A program made the translations under genes and the position numbers. DNA of 64,000 bases from Acidobacteriota bacterium (GTDB taxonomy: Bacteria > Acidobacteriota > Polarisedimenticolia > Polarisedimenticolales > Polarisedimenticolaceae). This document shows positions 9,574-19,310 of this stretch, in pieces (within the stretch, counting starts at the first letter, position 1; the number at the start of each line of letters is the position of its first letter). The notes under the pieces are model-generated. The model worked only from the letters and a program-made list of their open reading frames with translations. It did no database searches and had not been told where the DNA came from. The stretch lies in contig JAOTYK010000017.1 in NCBI GenBank assembly GCA_029861955.1, forward strand, positions 1 through 64,000, given 5' to 3'.

Positions 9574-12247
9574 CGGTCGCTGCGGAGGCTGCGAGTAACG
9601 GGTCGAGGAGTCGTCCGTGCCAGTCCATCAGCAACCCCTCCCTCGTCAGCTCGACCCGGACGTCCTTGCCGAGCAGCTCGTTCAACACCTCTTCGGGGCG
9701 GACCGAGGCACCCTGCCGTCTTATCGCCAGAGTCATTCGGAGGGCGTTGCGCCGTGGCGCTTCGATCGAGAGCACCTCGCGTTTCAGGTCGAACGTCTGC
9801 TGCTTACCGTTCTTGCGCGTGCGCTCTACCAGGATCTCGGTCGCCTGGCGAAATCCATCGATCCGACCGGCCAGATCGACATCGTCCCCGGACTCGACCC
9901 GATAGCTCGCCGCCTCGATGGCTTCGCCGAGCGCCGGAGCCTTGCGATCGACCTCCTGCAACGCCTCGAACCTCACGCCTCTGGGAAGGGACGCGTTGAT
10001 CGCCGTGAGCGATCGATCCGGGTGGAGTCTTGTGTAGCTCTCGAAATCCATGAACTCGCCGTCCGAACAGACACCGACCGCCAATGCCGGCGAGAAGCCG
10101 ACCTTCGGCTTCGGATTAAAGCCATTGGAGTAGACCAACTCGAGACCCGCGCGACGCAACGCCCGCAGGAGTGTTCTTGTCAGGTCAAGATGACCGAGGA
10201 AGCGGAGTCTTCCCTGCTTGGTGAATCGCGCTCGGTATCGATAATGGGGTCGACTGTCGGCCTCTTCCAGCGCCGTCTCACCCTGCGGACCGTGGACCGG
10301 TAACTTCGGAGCCCGCGTCGCATCGATCGGCTCGCCCGGTCCCGGTGCCGCCGGCGTAGCGAGAAGCGGGAGATCCGATCGCAGCGGCCTGTCGGTGGTC
10401 TCGGAGACGACCCCCTTCACACAATCCCGAGCGAACGGCGCACATCCGTGACAGTCCTTCGGCCCGCAAACGGAGAGGGTCGCCGTCTCCATCGCGCGCT
10501 TCAACTCGATCGCCAGCCACTTCCGATTGATCCGTGAATGAACGACGTGCCACGGCAACGGGCGTGTCGGGTCGAGATCGTTGTACGCATAGCCGTACGG
10601 ATCGACGCCGGTGGACTCGAAGGCGTCCATCCAGGCCTTTTGATTGAAATGCTCTTCCCAACCGTCGAATCGAGCGCCGCCGCGCCAGGCCGCCTCCAGC
10701 ACCGGCCCCAACGCACGATCGCCCCGCGAGAAGACACCTTCAAGAAAGCTCGTCTCGCATTGATGATGCTTGAATCGCACCCCACGCTTGACCCGCGAGG
10801 TGATGCGTGCCTGTTTCATGTACAGGCTATCCAGACGGTCCATGCCAACCCACTGGAACGGCGTTTCGGCCTTGGGGATGAAGGACGACGCGGACATCGT
10901 CACAAGCGGGCCACGGGTCTTGCCGTGGATCTTCCGACCGATGGCGGCAATCTCGTGGGCCAGATCGACCATCCCGTCGACATCGGCGTCGGTCTCGGTG
11001 GGGAGTCCGATCATGAAGTACAGCTTGATGTGATCCCAGCCGGCCTCGAATGCCAATCGACAGGCGGTCAGGATCTGCGTCTCATCGAGGTTCTTGTTCA
11101 CCACATCGCGCATCCGCTGCGTGCCGGCCTCCGGGGCGATGGTGAATCCGGACTTGCGAACACGGCGCACTTCGTGGGCCAGCTCCGGAGTGATCGTCGA
11201 CGCGTGCATCGATGACAGAGAGATGGACACGCGCTCCGGCTCGAATCGGTCCATCAGGTCGAACATGACGGGATGAACCGCGCCGTACTCGCCGGTGTTC
11301 AACGAAGAAAGCGAGAATTCATCGTAACCGGTCGAGCGAACCGACCGAACCACCGTGTCGCGAACCTGATTCGGGTCGCGCTCGCGGGTGGGTCGATAGA
11401 CGTAACCCGCCTGACAGAAACGACAGCCGACGGGACACCCACGCATGATCTCGACGGAGACTCGATCATGAACGATCTCGCCGTGGGGAACGATGATTCG
11501 ATCGGGAAACGGAAAACGATCCAGATCATCGAGGATACGTCGCATGACCGGGAACGGAGCCTCGCCGCCATCCTGCGGAATCAGCAGCCCACTGGTCTCG
11601 TCCTTCTCGACGGGGTAGAGCGCGGGTGCATAGACACCCTCAATCTGCGCCGCTGCGCGGATTCGCTCGGCCCGGGTGGCACCGGCACGCTTCTGAGCGG
11701 CAAGCTGCTCGAGGAATTCCCCCAGCATCTCCTCGCCGTCACCGACGAAGACCAGGTCGACGAAGTCGGCCATCGGTTCGATGTTGAACACGACGGGGCC
11801 GCCGACGACAACGAGCGGGTCATCCTCTCCGCGGTCGGCCGAACGAAGTGGAATGCCGCCGAGATCGAGCATCTCCAACACGTTGGTCGAGGTCATCTCG
11901 TACTGCAGCGAAAACCCGACGACGTCGAACGCGCCGAGCGGGCGCGAAGTTTCGAGACTACACAGCCTAAGATCGTGAGCGCGAATCGCATCCGCCATGT
12001 CGGGCCACGGGCAGAACACCCGCTCGGCCACGGTGTCGGCGCGTTGGTTCAACAGCGAATAGAGAATGCGATAACCGAGGTGGGACATCCCGATCTCGTA
12101 GACGTCGGGGAAGCCGAGCGCGAAGCTGAGCGAGACGGAGGCGTCATCCTTGACGATCTCGTTCCACTCGCCGCCGATGTAACGCGTTGGCTTCTGCACC
12201 GTATGCAGAATCCCATCATAAGGCGTACTTCTGAAGCTCGAAGCCAA
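9554..12247 (-). CDS. Radical SAM protein fused to radical-SAM-linked domain (TIGR03960 + TIGR03936 type)
   Basis: An 897-residue fusion of unknown biological role. An N-terminal B12-binding-like Rossmann region (about residues 60-190, with VVVGGP and FVGDGEEMLGEF) precedes the radical SAM core with the cluster motif RGCPVGCRFCQAGY (CxxxCxxC) near residue 265-278. The C-terminal part from about residue 660 (YRYRARFTKQGRLRFLGHLDL) is the separate 'radical-SAM-linked' domain, here in one chain. Often found beside rng and ribosomal-protein genes, suggesting an RNA or translation link. The start is TTG with GGGGGGA upstream; a GTG 16 codons in is an alternative. Confidence 0.9.
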   Translation of the reverse strand: MASSFRSTPYDGILHTVQKPTRYIGGEWNEIVKDDASVSLSFALGFPDVYEIGMSHLGYRILYSLLNQRADTVAERVFCPWPDMADAIRAHDLRLCSLETSRPLGAFDVVGFSLQYEMTSTNVLEMLDLGGIPLRSADRGEDDPLVVVGGPVVFNIEPMADFVDLVFVGDGEEMLGEFLEQLAAQKRAGATRAERIRAAAQIEGVYAPALYPVEKDETSGLLIPQDGGEAPFPVMRRILDDLDRFPFPDRIIVPHGEIVHDRVSVEIMRGCPVGCRFCQAGYVYRPTRERDPNQVRDTVVRSVRSTGYDEFSLSSLNTGEYGAVHPVMFDLMDRFEPERVSISLSSMHASTITPELAHEVRRVRKSGFTIAPEAGTQRMRDVVNKNLDETQILTACRLAFEAGWDHIKLYFMIGLPTETDADVDGMVDLAHEIAAIGRKIHGKTRGPLVTMSASSFIPKAETPFQWVGMDRLDSLYMKQARITSRVKRGVRFKHHQCETSFLEGVFSRGDRALGPVLEAAWRGGARFDGWEEHFNQKAWMDAFESTGVDPYGYAYNDLDPTRPLPWHVVHSRINRKWLAIELKRAMETATLSVCGPKDCHGCAPFARDCVKGVVSETTDRPLRSDLPLLATPAAPGPGEPIDATRAPKLPVHGPQGETALEEADSRPHYRYRARFTKQGRLRFLGHLDLTRTLLRALRRAGLELVYSNGFNPKPKVGFSPALAVGVCSDGEFMDFESYTRLHPDRSLTAINASLPRGVRFEALQEVDRKAPALGEAIEAASYRVESGDDVDLAGRIDGFRQATEILVERTRKNGKQQTFDLKREVLSIEAPRRNALRMTLAIRRQGASVRPEEVLNELLGKDVRVELTREGLLMDWHGRLLDPLLAASAATGARSPR

Positions 12248-12291
12248 CGTAGTCCCCCCGCGCGTGCAGAGGATACTAGCAAACGGGCCGA

Positions 12292-13380
12292 TCAGTTAAC
12301 GAAACGACGGGACCGGACGTTCACCACGAGCGCGATCCCCGAGAGCGCTGCGATCAGCGCCGACCCACCGTAGGAGACCAACGGCAGAGGAACGCCGATG
12401 GTCGGAAGCCGCCCCAGAACCATGCCGATGTTGATCACCATCTGCCCGGTGATCCACGCAACGACAAGGAGACAGACATAGGTCCCCAATCGATCCTGCG
12501 CCGACCGCGCCGCCAGGATGCAGCGGTAGAACAGGTAATAGAACAGACCCAGGACCGCGCTGGCGCCAACGAAACCCCACTCCTCGGCGAAGACCGACAG
12601 GACGAAGTCGGTGTGCTGCGCCGGCAGAAAGTTGAGCTGGCTTTGTGTTCCGTTAAAAGGTCCGCTGCCGACGATCTGGCCCGAACCGATGGCGATCTTC
12701 GATTGGCGAACCTGATAGCCGATGCGATGTGGATCTCTCTCGGCATCGAAGACCGTCAGGATCCGCTCCTTCTGGTACGGCCTCAACTGGGTCCACGCGA
12801 TAGGTGTCATGAGCATGGCAACGATCGCGAGACCGAACATCACCCTCCAACGAATGCCGCCGATCAACAGACCGACCATCAGGATCGGGATGAACGTCAA
12901 CGCGGTACCCATGTCCGGCTGCAATGAAATCAACCCGACCGGCGCACCGACGAGCAAGCCGATCTCCACCAACTGGCGCAGTCCCATGCCGCCACGCACG
13001 CGACGTGCGAGGTAGACCGCCAACACAAGACAGGTCGTCCATTTCGCGAGTTCCGAGGGCTGCAGACGCATGGGCCCGAAGTCGAGCCACGAGCGGTTGC
13101 CCCCGACCTCCCGACCGAAGAACAACACGGCCACCAGCAACGCGATGACCACGCCATGCATCGCCAACGCGACCTCCGCCCAGACCCGGTAGTCAACGAG
13201 GACGATCACCAGCGCGGCGATGAGCGCGACCATCAGCCAGAGGAGCTGCATCTTCCAGAGCCCCGACTGGCCACTCCCGAAGGTCGCCGACGCAATCGAC
13301 AGCACCCCGACCGCGATCAGGGCCACGGTGGTTCCGATCAACGGGAGATCGAGACTAGCGAACGGTCGTTGCGGGTTCAT
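12292..13380 (-). CDS. rodA: Peptidoglycan glycosyltransferase RodA
   Basis: SEDS-family glycan polymerase that works with PBP2 and MreB in side-wall growth. The 362-residue chain from ATG 13380 has about ten membrane segments and the family blocks GNRSWLDFGPMRLQPSEL (with the catalytic-site region), PDMGTALTF and the C-terminal LPLVSYGGSALIAAL. A much longer open frame upstream lies inside mrdA and is rejected. It overlaps the end of mrdA by 26 bp, so translation is probably coupled. Confidence 0.95.
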   Translation of the reverse strand: MNPQRPFASLDLPLIGTTVALIAVGVLSIASATFGSGQSGLWKMQLLWLMVALIAALVIVLVDYRVWAEVALAMHGVVIALLVAVLFFGREVGGNRSWLDFGPMRLQPSELAKWTTCLVLAVYLARRVRGGMGLRQLVEIGLLVGAPVGLISLQPDMGTALTFIPILMVGLLIGGIRWRVMFGLAIVAMLMTPIAWTQLRPYQKERILTVFDAERDPHRIGYQVRQSKIAIGSGQIVGSGPFNGTQSQLNFLPAQHTDFVLSVFAEEWGFVGASAVLGLFYYLFYRCILAARSAQDRLGTYVCLLVVAWITGQMVINIGMVLGRLPTIGVPLPLVSYGGSALIAALSGIALVVNVRSRRFVN

Positions 13381-15223
13381 GGACTGGACTCGGTGAGCGA
13401 CCAACACCGGCGCGTGATGCCGGGTCGGGCCGTTCGGATGAAAAGAATATCTCGAGAACGCTTCGTGCGATGGGCGCCGCAATCGTGCCGCCGTGCCCCC
13501 CGTTCTCAACGACGATTGCAAACGCGATGCGTGGTTTGTCCGCCGGTGCGTACCCCACGAACCAGGCGTGATCTCTCTCGGCCTTGGGAAGCTTATCCGC
13601 ATCGATCCCGGCCGAGTGTTTATAGACCTGGGCCGTACCGGTCTTGCCTGCGACCGTAAAGGTACCGTCGGTCGCCCTGGTAGCGGTGCCACGAGACACC
13701 GCGTCGGCGAGACCGGCGCGCAATAGCCGCAACGTTGTGGGACGGAGCCCGATCGGCTCGAGTTTCTGCGATCCGAGAACCAGCGTCGGGGTCGGCAACT
13801 TCCCGTTCGTCGCGACACCGCCGATCATGCGGGCCATCTGCATCGGAGTCACCGCCAGCAAACCCTGCCCGATCGAGACCGAGATCGTGTCGCCCGGATA
13901 CCACTGCTCTCCGCGATGTTTTCGCTTCCACTCCGAATTGCCGAGAATGCCGGCCTCTTCACCGGACAGGCCCACTCCCGTCAGGCGGCCAAGCCCGAAA
14001 CGATCGCCAAAATCGTGGATCTTCTCTATGCCCAGCTTTTGCCCGAGCTCGTAGAAGTAGACGTTGCACGACTCCGCCAGCGCCTTGCGGATATTGACCC
14101 AGCCATGCCCGCCACGCTTCCAGCAGAGTCGGCGTCGCTTGTAATACGTGGCGCTACCGTTGCAATAGACTCGATCGTCCTCGCCAATGATGCCTGTCTC
14201 GAGCCCTGCAGCCGCCATCACGACCTTGAACGTCGAGCCCGGCGCGTAGAAACTTGCGATGGACCGATCGTGGAGGGGGCGTCGCGGATCGGTCTGGAGC
14301 TTCTCCCAGCTGGCCCGATCGAATCCGTCCGCAAACCGATTGGGATCGAAGTGTGGCGTGGACGCGATGGCCAGGACCTCTCCGGTCCAGGGGTCCAGGA
14401 AGACACCGGCGCCGGTCTCCACGCCGAGGCCCTCGACCAGCGCGCGTTGGAGGTCGAGATCGATGGTCAACTGCATGCGGTTACCGTGACTGGCCTCCTG
14501 GCCGACACGGGTCTCGCCGACCTGACGCCCCACGGCGTTGACGGAGACGAGGTGCCAGCCGCGGTCACCGCGCAGGTCGTCGTCGAACGCTCGTTCGACG
14601 CCGGACTTACCGACGATGTCGCCACTCTTTAGCCGACCCTTGTCCGCCCTCAACTGGTTCTCGTTGACCTGACCCACGTAACCGATCGTATGCGCGATGA
14701 TCGCCGCCTCCGGATAGAAACGTCTGGCGGTCTCGCGAATCTCGATGGCCGGAAAACGCTCGCGCCGGCTCTCGATCCATGCCAGCTGAAGCAGGCCGAC
14801 ATCCCGCCCGACGACCACCGGCTCGAAGTCCGGCTCACCGCGGAGGACATCCGCCAGATCCCGTGGGGACGCGGTCAGGATGGGTGCCAGATCGTCCAGC
14901 ATTCGCGGAAGGTCGTCGACCTGCTCCTGGCGAACGAGGAGATCAAGCGATGGACGCGTGGCCGCGATGACCTGTCCGTCACGATCGTAGATCCAGCCGC
15001 GGGTCGGCTTGAGCGGGATCTTCCGCATCGTATTACCCTCGGCCAGACGCGCATACTCGACGCCTTTAACGCCCTGCAGGTACCAGAAGTTGAACAGGAA
15101 GGCGACGAGCACGAGGGCCAGGAGCACGTGGATCAGCAGAATCCGACGTTCGAGCCGCTGCCCGATCAGAAAGTCTTTCAGCTCCCAGCGTTCTCGATAG
15201 TCCACGTCGGTTATGGCCCCCAC
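13355..15223 (-). CDS. mrdA: Penicillin-binding protein 2 (peptidoglycan transpeptidase)
   Basis: Class B PBP that cross-links peptidoglycan for rod growth. The 622 residues hold an N-terminal membrane anchor (about 27-48), the pedestal/dimerisation domain beginning with the PTRGWIYDRDGQ motif, and the transpeptidase domain with catalytic S330 in STFK, the SCN motif in AESCNVYFYELG, and KTGTAQV. All three active-site motifs are intact. It sits between mreD (13-bp overlap) and rodA. Confidence 0.96.
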   Translation of the reverse strand: MGAITDVDYRERWELKDFLIGQRLERRILLIHVLLALVLVAFLFNFWYLQGVKGVEYARLAEGNTMRKIPLKPTRGWIYDRDGQVIAATRPSLDLLVRQEQVDDLPRMLDDLAPILTASPRDLADVLRGEPDFEPVVVGRDVGLLQLAWIESRRERFPAIEIRETARRFYPEAAIIAHTIGYVGQVNENQLRADKGRLKSGDIVGKSGVERAFDDDLRGDRGWHLVSVNAVGRQVGETRVGQEASHGNRMQLTIDLDLQRALVEGLGVETGAGVFLDPWTGEVLAIASTPHFDPNRFADGFDRASWEKLQTDPRRPLHDRSIASFYAPGSTFKVVMAAAGLETGIIGEDDRVYCNGSATYYKRRRLCWKRGGHGWVNIRKALAESCNVYFYELGQKLGIEKIHDFGDRFGLGRLTGVGLSGEEAGILGNSEWKRKHRGEQWYPGDTISVSIGQGLLAVTPMQMARMIGGVATNGKLPTPTLVLGSQKLEPIGLRPTTLRLLRAGLADAVSRGTATRATDGTFTVAGKTGTAQVYKHSAGIDADKLPKAERDHAWFVGYAPADKPRIAFAIVVENGGHGGTIAAPIARSVLEIFFSSERPDPASRAGVGRSPSPVHEPATTVR

Positions 15224-15708
15224 CCGCTTCGACGACGGCGTGTCCCTAGAAGATCGATCACGGCGAAGGAAATGACAACAACGACCGCGGTCAGGATCGT
15301 CCGCAGCGCCAGAATTCCCGGCTCAAAGCCACTATTCTCGACCTCGAGCATCTCCCGCAGCGGGTAATCGATGATGCCGTCGGCCAACGTGGTCAGCCCA
15401 CCGGCAAGAAAACGTCCACCTATGCGATTGAGATCGAATCGCGATCCCACTCCACCCAGGATCCAGCCCAGCAGCGTGCGCTTGAATCCACCGATGCCGA
15501 AGGCATGCAGTTCGAACCAGGTGTCATGCAGGAGTCCGGTCACACAGCCGCCGATCGTGGCCTGCCGCTGGTTGGTACGAATTCCGAACCAGACGACGGG
15601 AACGACCATCAGATCGACGTAGCGTGGAAGGTCCGACCAGACACGCCCGATCACGGTGTGAAGGCCAAGCATGAAACCGACCACGATCAACCCACGAAGA
15701 AATTTCAT
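15211..15708 (-). CDS. mreD: Rod shape-determining protein MreD
   Basis: Integral membrane partner of MreC. The 165-residue sequence is hydrophobic with about five membrane segments and is poorly conserved, as is usual for MreD; identification rests on size, topology and its place between mreC (4-bp overlap) and mrdA (13-bp overlap). Features such as VWFGIRTNQRQATIGGCVTG resemble the MreD pattern of a short loop between spans. Confidence 0.85.
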   Translation of the reverse strand: MKFLRGLIVVGFMLGLHTVIGRVWSDLPRYVDLMVVPVVWFGIRTNQRQATIGGCVTGLLHDTWFELHAFGIGGFKRTLLGWILGGVGSRFDLNRIGGRFLAGGLTTLADGIIDYPLREMLEVENSGFEPGILALRTILTAVVVVISFAVIDLLGTRRRRSGWGP

Positions 15709-16568
15709 GGCGCGACCTCGGCCAGCACTGCAGGTGACAGTTGCTCGCCCGCCATCGGATCCAGAAGGATCAACACCTCTTCTAGCTCACGATAATCGAC
15801 GGCCGAGAGCAGTTGGATCCGCTGGAGGGCGTCGGGGTCGCGCTCGATTGACGTAATGACGCCGATGCTGAATCCTCGCGGAAAGATCCCGTCGTGACCG
15901 GAGGTCACCACGAGGTCACCGTGATTGACCTCCGCATAGCTCGGCACGTAGAGGAGGTCGAGGAAACGACCGTCATCGACGCCGACGACGATGCCGTGTG
16001 CTCGGACTCCCTGCACGACGGCACCGACACCACTGGAGGGATCGCTGAGCAGGCGCACCTTTGCAAATCGGCGCGACACGCTTTCAACACGTCCTACCGC
16101 ACCCCCCCATGCGATGACGGCGGACTCCGAGTGGACCCCCTGCGCACTCCCCGCGTCGACGATCAGCATCCGCTCCCGGCTGGTATCGACAACTCGAACG
16201 ACGCTGGCCGCGACCGAAGACGGAGCCAGTGCCTCGCGCATCGCAACCAGTTCCTTCAGTCTCCGGTTCTCGTCGCTCAGCTCACCGACGGCGCGTTGGT
16301 TATCGCGGAGGCTGCGCACCTGTCGCTCGAGCAGACGATTCTGCTCTCGAGCCCAGATCGTGCGCCACGCGCTATCCATCAGGCCATGAACGCCGCCACC
16401 CACCGCCCCGCCGAGCGCCATGACGGGAGACGTGACCAGCATGCCCCAGGACTCGAGGCGGGTGGCCCCCCGACGATCCTGGGCACTACCCGCCATCAGT
16501 AAAAGCTGCAAAAAGAGCAGAATTACGAGGATTGCTGCATTACCGCGGGTGGACTCGTTGCTGGCCAT
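15705..16568 (-). CDS. mreC: Rod shape-determining protein MreC
   Basis: Periplasmic scaffold that joins MreB and PBP2/RodA. The 287 residues contain one N-terminal membrane segment (about 10-28), a coiled coil (about 65-105, EQNRLLERQVRSLRDNQ) and the beta-barrel core with VVRVVDTSRERMLIVDAGS and DLVVTSGHDGIFPRGFSIG. Length is normal. It lies 38 bp after mreB. Confidence 0.94.
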   Translation of the reverse strand: MASNESTRGNAAILVILLFLQLLLMAGSAQDRRGATRLESWGMLVTSPVMALGGAVGGGVHGLMDSAWRTIWAREQNRLLERQVRSLRDNQRAVGELSDENRRLKELVAMREALAPSSVAASVVRVVDTSRERMLIVDAGSAQGVHSESAVIAWGGAVGRVESVSRRFAKVRLLSDPSSGVGAVVQGVRAHGIVVGVDDGRFLDLLYVPSYAEVNHGDLVVTSGHDGIFPRGFSIGVITSIERDPDALQRIQLLSAVDYRELEEVLILLDPMAGEQLSPAVLAEVAP

Positions 16569-16606
16569 TCCGTTGTCCGGTGGGCCCGCTGACCCGGATG
16601 CCTGTC

Positions 16607-17665
<1,059 letters not shown>

Positions 17666-17742
17666 TCATCTAATAGGAAGAGGACGCAAGGGGGATCTTA
17701 ATGACTGGGTCCGGCCAAGGCAACCACGGACATCGTGTTCGA

Positions 17743-19194
17743 CTAGAAGAACTCGACGTAGGTGGACTTGATGAGCTCCGTCTCATTGCCTGCGGTGTCT
17801 TGTGCCACAAATCGGAGATCGTTGTTCCCCTCCTTGCGAAGCCGGATCACCGCATAGAACGTGCCGGAATGGTCGACATCGAGCTTCTCGTTATCGGCCC
17901 AGAGTGTCGCGCCGGGCTCCGTCCTGCCGTTCACGATGATCGTCGCTCCCACCTGGACAAAATCCGTGATCTCGAGGATCGGCGGCTCGGTATCGCTGGA
18001 ATCGCGAATTTTCTCCGACGAGACCCGGAAGCGACGATGGGAGCTGTAGGGTCCCGTCACATCCTGACCCGAGATGGCTGCGACCCGCCAGAAGTAGACA
18101 CCCTCGGGGATGGCCGTCAGAACCGCGCTGGTCCCCTCCCGTAGGGCGTTGTACTGGGGATTGGCGAATAGCGGCTTGTCGGCGATCTCGAGCCGGTAGC
18201 TTTTGGCACCGGGAACGGTCTCCCACGTCAGCGTCACCGTCTCCTGATCCGGATTCTCAAAGATGAAGACTCGCTGATCCCGCGGCGCACTGAGACGTAC
18301 GACCGCCGGCAACATCTGCTTGCCCGTCAGGTTCTTTCCGTTCGAGCGGATCCGCTCGCCGGCGACAAGGCTCTCCCGACGGCCCTCCGTGCGAACCTCG
18401 AGTCGACCGTCGAACACCGAGAACGAAGCCTTCTTGGACTGGTCGTTGTAGGTGACGGAAAACTGCCCTTCGTCTTCGGTTCGTGCCGCGACCTGCTCGG
18501 TGGCGACCTCATGGTACGAACCGTCCACGTTGCGGTTCTGGGTCGAGGCCACCAATTCACCGCGATTCAATTTCTCACGGACGCGGCGAACCTTCGTCAC
18601 CGGGTCCTCGAACAATTCACGAATCTCCATCAACGATCCCGACTGAATTGTCGTGACCGTCCCGTCGAAATAGAGCAACTGCGCCGAAGCGGACGACGCG
18701 GTCTTGATCTGATCCCCGATCTTCAGCTCCATCTTTGAGTCCGCGGTTTCCCAGGCGAATTCGCCGCTCCTCTTGACCCGAACGTCGCCTTCAAGCCGAA
18801 AGAAGTGAACCAGATGCGAGCCCGAGTCGGAGCCCTGGGCCAGGCGAAGAATCTTCAGTGAAAACTGCTCCGATTGCATCGCAGCGACGCGGGCATCTTC
18901 ATAACTGAACGACCGGTACCGCTCTTCGGCCTCGCGAAGACTCACATTGGCGTTCTCGAGAAGCTCGTGACTCGGAGCGGCCTCGTCCGCCACGCGAGAC
19001 GCCTCGGCCAGCTTCCGCTGCGCCGTGTCGATGGCGCCGCTGGCGGCTGCGCGAGGCTGGTAGATCTTGACGTAGTACCAACCGCCTCCGGCGGCCGCGA
19101 CCAGCAGCACGACGCCGACCAGGACACCGGCCACGCTGCGATAGGTGATGTTGAACCAATCCAGTACGAGGGGGGATCTTCCACCGCGAGCCAT
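17743..19194 (-). CDS. Membrane-anchored FecR-domain protein with C-terminal Ig/FN3-like modules
   Basis: A 483-residue protein with one N-terminal membrane span (about residues 17-42), a helical stretch (about 50-115), a FecR domain (about 130-215, LEGDVRVKRS ... GDQIKTASSASAQLLYFDG) and beta-rich modules, including a fibronectin-like part (TLTWETVPGAKSYRLEIAD) and a C-terminal cadherin/Ig-like domain (EPGATLWADNEKLDVDHSG). FecR domains often sense or bind cell-envelope partners. There is no adjacent anti-sigma or TonB receptor, so a classical FecIR role is not indicated. It reads away from ppiD. Confidence 0.82.
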   Translation of the reverse strand: MARGGRSPLVLDWFNITYRSVAGVLVGVVLLVAAAGGGWYYVKIYQPRAAASGAIDTAQRKLAEASRVADEAAPSHELLENANVSLREAEERYRSFSYEDARVAAMQSEQFSLKILRLAQGSDSGSHLVHFFRLEGDVRVKRSGEFAWETADSKMELKIGDQIKTASSASAQLLYFDGTVTTIQSGSLMEIRELFEDPVTKVRRVREKLNRGELVASTQNRNVDGSYHEVATEQVAARTEDEGQFSVTYNDQSKKASFSVFDGRLEVRTEGRRESLVAGERIRSNGKNLTGKQMLPAVVRLSAPRDQRVFIFENPDQETVTLTWETVPGAKSYRLEIADKPLFANPQYNALREGTSAVLTAIPEGVYFWRVAAISGQDVTGPYSSHRRFRVSSEKIRDSSDTEPPILEITDFVQVGATIIVNGRTEPGATLWADNEKLDVDHSGTFYAVIRLRKEGNNDLRFVAQDTAGNETELIKSTYVEFF

Positions 19195-19310
19195 GGTTGC
19201 CGGAAACCTCCTGAAAAGACGGGGTCATCGGTCGTGGCATCGAGTTGCCGCTCCCTGAGGCGTAGGATACCATGCGCCGTTCGATCCTACTCACGTTCTG
19301 GAGAAGCCTC

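Noticed and set aside
11273-12373. 366-codon plus-strand frame
   Set aside because: Antisense to the radical SAM gene, whose cluster motif and length are normal.
13381-13818. 5' extension of the rodA frame
   Set aside because: The extension lies inside mrdA and has no membrane or family features; ATG 13380 starts the typical RodA sequence.
19272-19310. Upstream ATG for the PpiD-like gene
   Set aside because: GGAGAAG is correctly placed only for ATG 19311, and the membrane anchor begins just after that.
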